Shown: positions 5,854 through 8,566 of the stretch, piece by piece | Layout of the letters: every line of letters starts with the position of its first letter | How positions within the stretch are numbered: the first letter of the stretch is position 1 | Assembly (NCBI GenBank): GCA_017532485.1 | Contig: JAFXJE010000125.1 | Coordinates: 1 to 8,566 of the forward strand | Length of the DNA stretch: 8,566 nt | Source of the DNA: Peptococcaceae bacterium | GTDB taxonomy: Bacteria > Bacillota > Peptococcia > Peptococcales > Peptococcaceae | Reading direction: 5' to 3' | The notes under the pieces: generated by a model | What the model saw: only the letters and a program-made list of their open reading frames with translations | Database searches by the model: none | What the model was told of the DNA's origin: nothing | Made by a program: the position numbers and the translations under genes

Positions 5854-6603
5854 TTATTTTACACCATTATAATTTTTCATAACTAACTGCAAAATTGCCA
5901 AAAGGAATTTTTCCATAATTACACTCAAGACAATAATTGTTACAGTCCAAGCAAATAAATCAGGTGTGTTCAAATAAACTTTGGCATTATACAAATGCAT
6001 CCCCATTGTATCGTTCGGTAAACCAATAACTTCAGCAGAAATACCTGATTTCCAGCACAAACCTATGCCTACAGTACAAGCTGAGGCTATATAGGGCACC
6101 ATGGACGGTAAATAAAGATAACGCAGCATCTTCTCTTTAGACAGACTAAATACCTGCCCCACCTCTATTAAGTGTTGGTCAATACTTTTAATACCTTGCC
6201 GAATATTGGTATAAATCACTGGCAAGACCATCAAGAAAGATATAAACACAGATAAATTTTTGCTGTTAATCCAAACTAGCGCTAAGATAATAAAGGACGC
6301 TACAGGAGTTGCCTTAATTACATTTAAAATCGGTGCGATGAAGTCATGCAGCCATTCCAGTTTTGCTGTTAAAACAGCTAAAACTGTGCCTATTGTAAAA
6401 GCCAAGACAAAGCCCAGCATAATGCGTGAAAAAGAAACAAAGATACTTTGCCAAAACGCAGCAGTGCCTATTAAACTAAACAAAGTCAGAACTACCCTAC
6501 TTGGTGAAACGAGAAACAATTCTTGACCGATAAGCATACTGCCAATTTGCCAAAGCAAAAGCCAAATGCTTAAAATTAAAATTGATTTAAATTTTTTCAT
6601 CAT
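5854..6603 (-). CDS. NitT/TauT-type ABC transporter permease
   Basis: A 249-residue inner-membrane protein of the SsuC/TauC/NrtB permease family (BPD_transp_1 fold). It begins with a hydrophobic helix (about residues 7-25), and further helices lie near 59-80, 100-112, 116-133, 168-183 and 217-240. The EAA-like cytoplasmic loop that docks the ATPase is visible as EVGQVFSLSKEKMLRYLYLP (147-166), followed by SGISAEVIGLP (186-196), typical for the family. It would import the ligand bound by the adjacent lipoprotein. The gene starts 10 bases after that gene's stop, with two consecutive ATGs (6603 and 6600); no strong ribosome site is seen before either, so translation is probably coupled. No ATPase gene follows: the unit ends at a strong terminator. 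The substrate cannot be read from the sequence. Confidence 0.93.
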   Translation of the reverse strand: MMKKFKSILILSIWLLLWQIGSMLIGQELFLVSPSRVVLTLFSLIGTAAFWQSIFVSFSRIMLGFVLAFTIGTVLAVLTAKLEWLHDFIAPILNVIKATPVASFIILALVWINSKNLSVFISFLMVLPVIYTNIRQGIKSIDQHLIEVGQVFSLSKEKMLRYLYLPSMVPYIASACTVGIGLCWKSGISAEVIGLPNDTMGMHLYNAKVYLNTPDLFAWTVTIIVLSVIMEKFLLAILQLVMKNYNGVK

Positions 6604-6613
6604 AAATTATTTC

Positions 6614-7636
6614 TTATGGTAAATAGTAGAAATCATCTGCTGGCAATGTGCCACCTACAGCTTTAGGATTTGCTTGATATAATACATCTAAGTAAGCAGC
6701 AACACTTTTCTTCATATCTTCGCCTGTTACACAAACGATATTGCAGTTTGGAATAGCCTTTTGTGCAACTGCTGCAGAAGGAATAATACCAGAAGCTTCT
6801 ACCAATTTAGCCGCTTCCTCTACATTTTCATTAACAAAAGCTACAGATTGAGCATACTCTTCCATAAAAGTTGCAACAGCTTCAGGTTTTTCAGCTAAAA
6901 CATCTTTACGAACGATAATAGTACCTGTTACCATACCTGTACCATTTTCAGCATTAACTTTACTCCATTCCTCAGTAATATCTAATGCTACTCTTACTTG
7001 GTCACTTTTAGCTAATACAGTAGTAACCATTGGCTGTGGCAACATTGCTACAGCAGCTTCACCACTAGCTAATAAAGTTGCTACTTCAGCTGCTTCGGAT
7101 TTATATTCGATAGTTACATCTTTTTCAGGGTCTAAACCGTTTTGTTGTAAAATATAATTTAAAGAATACTCAGGAGTTGTACCCTTACCAGTGCTGATAA
7201 TTGTTTTGCCTTTTAAATCAGCTACGGATTGAATTTCTTGTCCACCATTGCCTTCTAAAATATATAAGACACCTAAAACATTAATAGCAGCTACTTCAAC
7301 ATTACCTTCTGTTTTGTTGTAAAGTACAGAAGCTAAATTACATGGAACTGCTGCAATATCTACTTCCCCAGTAACAATTTTACCACTTACTTCGTCAGCT
7401 GCACCTACTAAAGCGATATTATAATCTACTGCAGTAGTACCTGCTTCATCATCACTAATCAGTTTAACCATACCAATACCAGTAGGACCTGTCATTGCCA
7501 TTACATTCAAGGTTTGCTTTTCTGCTGGTACCTCAGCTTGTTGCTCTTCTGCTTTGTTGCCACCACAGCCAGCTAATAAGCCGGTACACATGGTTAAACA
7601 TAATCCCATTGCCACTAATTTTTTGAATTTTTTCAC
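6614..7636 (-). CDS. NitT/TauT-type ABC transporter substrate-binding lipoprotein
   Basis: A 340-residue lipoprotein. Its signal peptide MKKFKK plus hydrophobic core ends in the lipobox LLAGC, with Cys24 as the acylated residue. A short Gly/Glu-rich linker follows, then a periplasmic-binding type II fold of the NMT1/SsuA-like family: LNVMAMTGPTGIGMVKL (43-59), GEVDIAAVPCNLASVLYNKT (90-109), DLKGKTIIST (140-149), YILQQNGLDP (161-170) and ASGEAAVAMLPQP (190-202). It would deliver a small organic solute such as a sulfonate, nitrate-like or pyrimidine/aromatic compound to the permease; which one is unknown. The start is a GTG at 7634-7636, preceded by AAGGGG at 7645-7650. An extended -10 promoter lies just upstream. 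No riboswitch-like structure is seen in the 127-base gap to addA. Confidence 0.94.
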   Translation of the reverse strand: MKKFKKLVAMGLCLTMCTGLLAGCGGNKAEEQQAEVPAEKQTLNVMAMTGPTGIGMVKLISDDEAGTTAVDYNIALVGAADEVSGKIVTGEVDIAAVPCNLASVLYNKTEGNVEVAAINVLGVLYILEGNGGQEIQSVADLKGKTIISTGKGTTPEYSLNYILQQNGLDPEKDVTIEYKSEAAEVATLLASGEAAVAMLPQPMVTTVLAKSDQVRVALDITEEWSKVNAENGTGMVTGTIIVRKDVLAEKPEAVATFMEEYAQSVAFVNENVEEAAKLVEASGIIPSAAVAQKAIPNCNIVCVTGEDMKKSVAAYLDVLYQANPKAVGGTLPADDFYYLP

Positions 7637-7644
7637 TTTTGTTA

Positions 7645-7650
7645 CCCCTT
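7645..7650 (-). promoter_or_regulatory. Ribosome binding site that decides a GTG start
   Basis: The minus strand reads AAGGGG, then 8 bases, then GTG. It is the reason for choosing the non-ATG start of the lipoprotein gene, which also gives a normal Lys-rich signal-peptide N-terminus. Confidence 0.75.
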
Positions 7651-7678
7651 TTCTGATTATAATTTTTAGCCTTCGCTT

Positions 7679-7707
7679 ATCTTATCACTATTTTTCATTT
7701 TTGACAA
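7679..7707 (-). promoter_or_regulatory. Promoter of the transporter unit (extended -10)
   Basis: On the minus strand, TTGTCA (7702-7707, five of six consensus bases) and TAAGAT (7679-7684) are 17 bases apart, and a TGA directly before TAAGAT gives an extended -10. Transcription would start near 7672, with a leader of about 36 bases to the GTG start. Confidence 0.6.
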
Positions 7708-7763
7708 ATATCATCTTTTACCTATTGGCTATTATTTTTCTTTATGATAATAGTAACGCCCAA

Positions 7764-8566
7764 TTATAGTGCCACAAATTCACCATGAGTAATCAAATAT
7801 AAATAACGTTCTTTAACTTGACCACCCCAAATTTGCTCAATGGCATAAGTATACAAATCTATTTGTTCTGCATAACGCTCAATAGCTACATGGTAGTTTT
7901 GTTGTGGTAAATAATCACTCTTATAGTCAATTAAAACCCAACCATCTTCTTCTTGCCAAAAACAGTCAATGACCCCTTGAACTAAAATGTTGGCCTTTGT
8001 CTCTGTAGGTAAATCATCCTCTAAACGACGTGCATCTAATGCCACAATGAATGGCTGCTCGCTGTAACGCTTATTTGTTGGTGTATTTTTAAGGCGTTTG
8101 CCCAAGTCGCTTTGGAAGAAAGTTACAATACCTTCCAAAGAAATATCATCAGCATATCCTATCGGAATAAATTCTTCTACTTCCAGACGAGCAATCATTT
8201 CTTGTAGATATTCTAAAGTAACATCTTGCGTTAAATCTACTTTGTTTAATAATAAATGCAACAAAGTACCCTTTTCAGCCGACGTTAACGAAGTATTTTT
8301 CGTTACAGCCTTCGGTCTAGTATCAAAGCTGAATTGCTCTAGCTCATCATTCTTTTTCTTATTCAATTTCTGTTTTAATTCTGTAACAGAAGCTTGTGCA
8401 TTAATTGTTGTTAAGGCAGTATAAGGATATTGCCAAGCAAGCCGTGCAGCGACTTGTTCCCGATAAAAATCAAATTTTTGATGTTCTTGCCCTTTAGCCA
8501 AAGTATCCTGCCATTTTTTATTTCTTTGAGCATCTTCTTCCTCAGTATCCAAGCAAGAATCTCTCA
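7764..8566 (-). CDS. addA: AddA helicase-nuclease subunit, C-terminal part
   Basis: Partial gene; the frame is open to the right edge of the window, so the true start is outside. The visible 266 codons match the RecB-like nuclease domain at the C-terminus of AddA: GTLLH (visible residues 99-103, the His of the nuclease site), FIVALDARR (172-180), LVQGVIDCFWQEEDGWVLIDYKSDY (194-218, with Asp200 and the catalytic DYKSD motif), QIDLYTYAIEQIW (234-246) and ERYLYLITHG (253-262). AddA pairs with AddB to resect double-strand breaks toward recombination sites; addB is usually directly upstream and would lie beyond the window. The helicase motor is also outside. A TTG at 8552 could be mistaken for a start but is an ordinary internal Leu codon. 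The stop (TAA at 7764-7766) is followed by 127 bases without a clear terminator. Confidence 0.93.
   Translation of the reverse strand, partial: RDSCLDTEEEDAQRNKKWQDTLAKGQEHQKFDFYREQVAARLAWQYPYTALTTINAQASVTELKQKLNKKKNDELEQFSFDTRPKAVTKNTSLTSAEKGTLLHLLLNKVDLTQDVTLEYLQEMIARLEVEEFIPIGYADDISLEGIVTFFQSDLGKRLKNTPTNKRYSEQPFIVALDARRLEDDLPTETKANILVQGVIDCFWQEEDGWVLIDYKSDYLPQQNYHVAIERYAEQIDLYTYAIEQIWGGQVKERYLYLITHGEFVAL

Noticed and set aside
7656..7661. TATAAT close to the lipoprotein gene start
   Set aside because: A transcript from it would begin inside the ribosome binding site, and no -35 is present; the extended -10 promoter at 7679-7707 fits better.
7637..7763. Riboswitch or terminator in the addA-to-lipoprotein gap
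   Set aside because: Only weak AT-rich inverted repeats (for example CTATTAT/ATAATAG) are present, without a GC stem or conserved riboswitch core, and the gap is only 127 bases.

Overview
The window looks like a chromosomal core segment from a low-GC member of the Firmicutes (Bacillota). Evidence for this is the AT-rich base composition, strong AGGAGG-type ribosome binding sites, and the order alaS - ireB - ruvX - DUF1292 (yrzB family) - mltG, which is the classical Firmicute arrangement (alaS-yrzL-yrrK-yrzB-yrrL in Bacillus subtilis). A GerW/YtfJ-family gene and its DUF2953 partner point to a lineage with a sporulation ancestry. A clostridial or Negativicutes-type anaerobe is my best guess, but the genus cannot be fixed from this sequence.

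Every gene I can support lies on the minus strand, so transcription runs from high to low coordinates. From right to left: the C-terminal nuclease end of addA (8566-7764, cut by the window edge); a two-gene transporter unit of a NitT/TauT-type lipoprotein and a permease (7636-5854) with its own promoter and a 21-bp terminator stem; a single-gene unit encoding a 119-residue helical protein of unknown function (5714-5355), again with its own promoter and terminator; then a likely operon alaS-ireB-ruvX-DUF1292-DUF2953-gerW (5152-414), driven by a near-consensus promoter and closed by a hairpin at 382-403; and finally mltG (289-1, cut by the left edge) with its own -10 element.

The central operon joins translation (alanyl-tRNA synthetase), RNA processing or junction resolution (RuvX), a regulator tied to the IreK/PrkC kinase (IreB), an acidic small protein (DUF1292) and two envelope or spore-associated proteins. 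Adjacent mltG acts in peptidoglycan synthesis. The DUF2953-gerW pair sits between yrzB and mltG, which is the main departure from the Bacillus order.

I see no mobile element, CRISPR array, tRNA, rRNA, T-box or riboswitch. No gene-free stretch exceeds 300 bases; the longest is 5153-5354, which holds the terminator of the 119-residue gene and the alaS promoter. I found no clear new system. The items most worth a second look are the unrecognised 119-residue gene, the transporter pair without an ATPase gene, and the Cys-Cys substitution in GerW.
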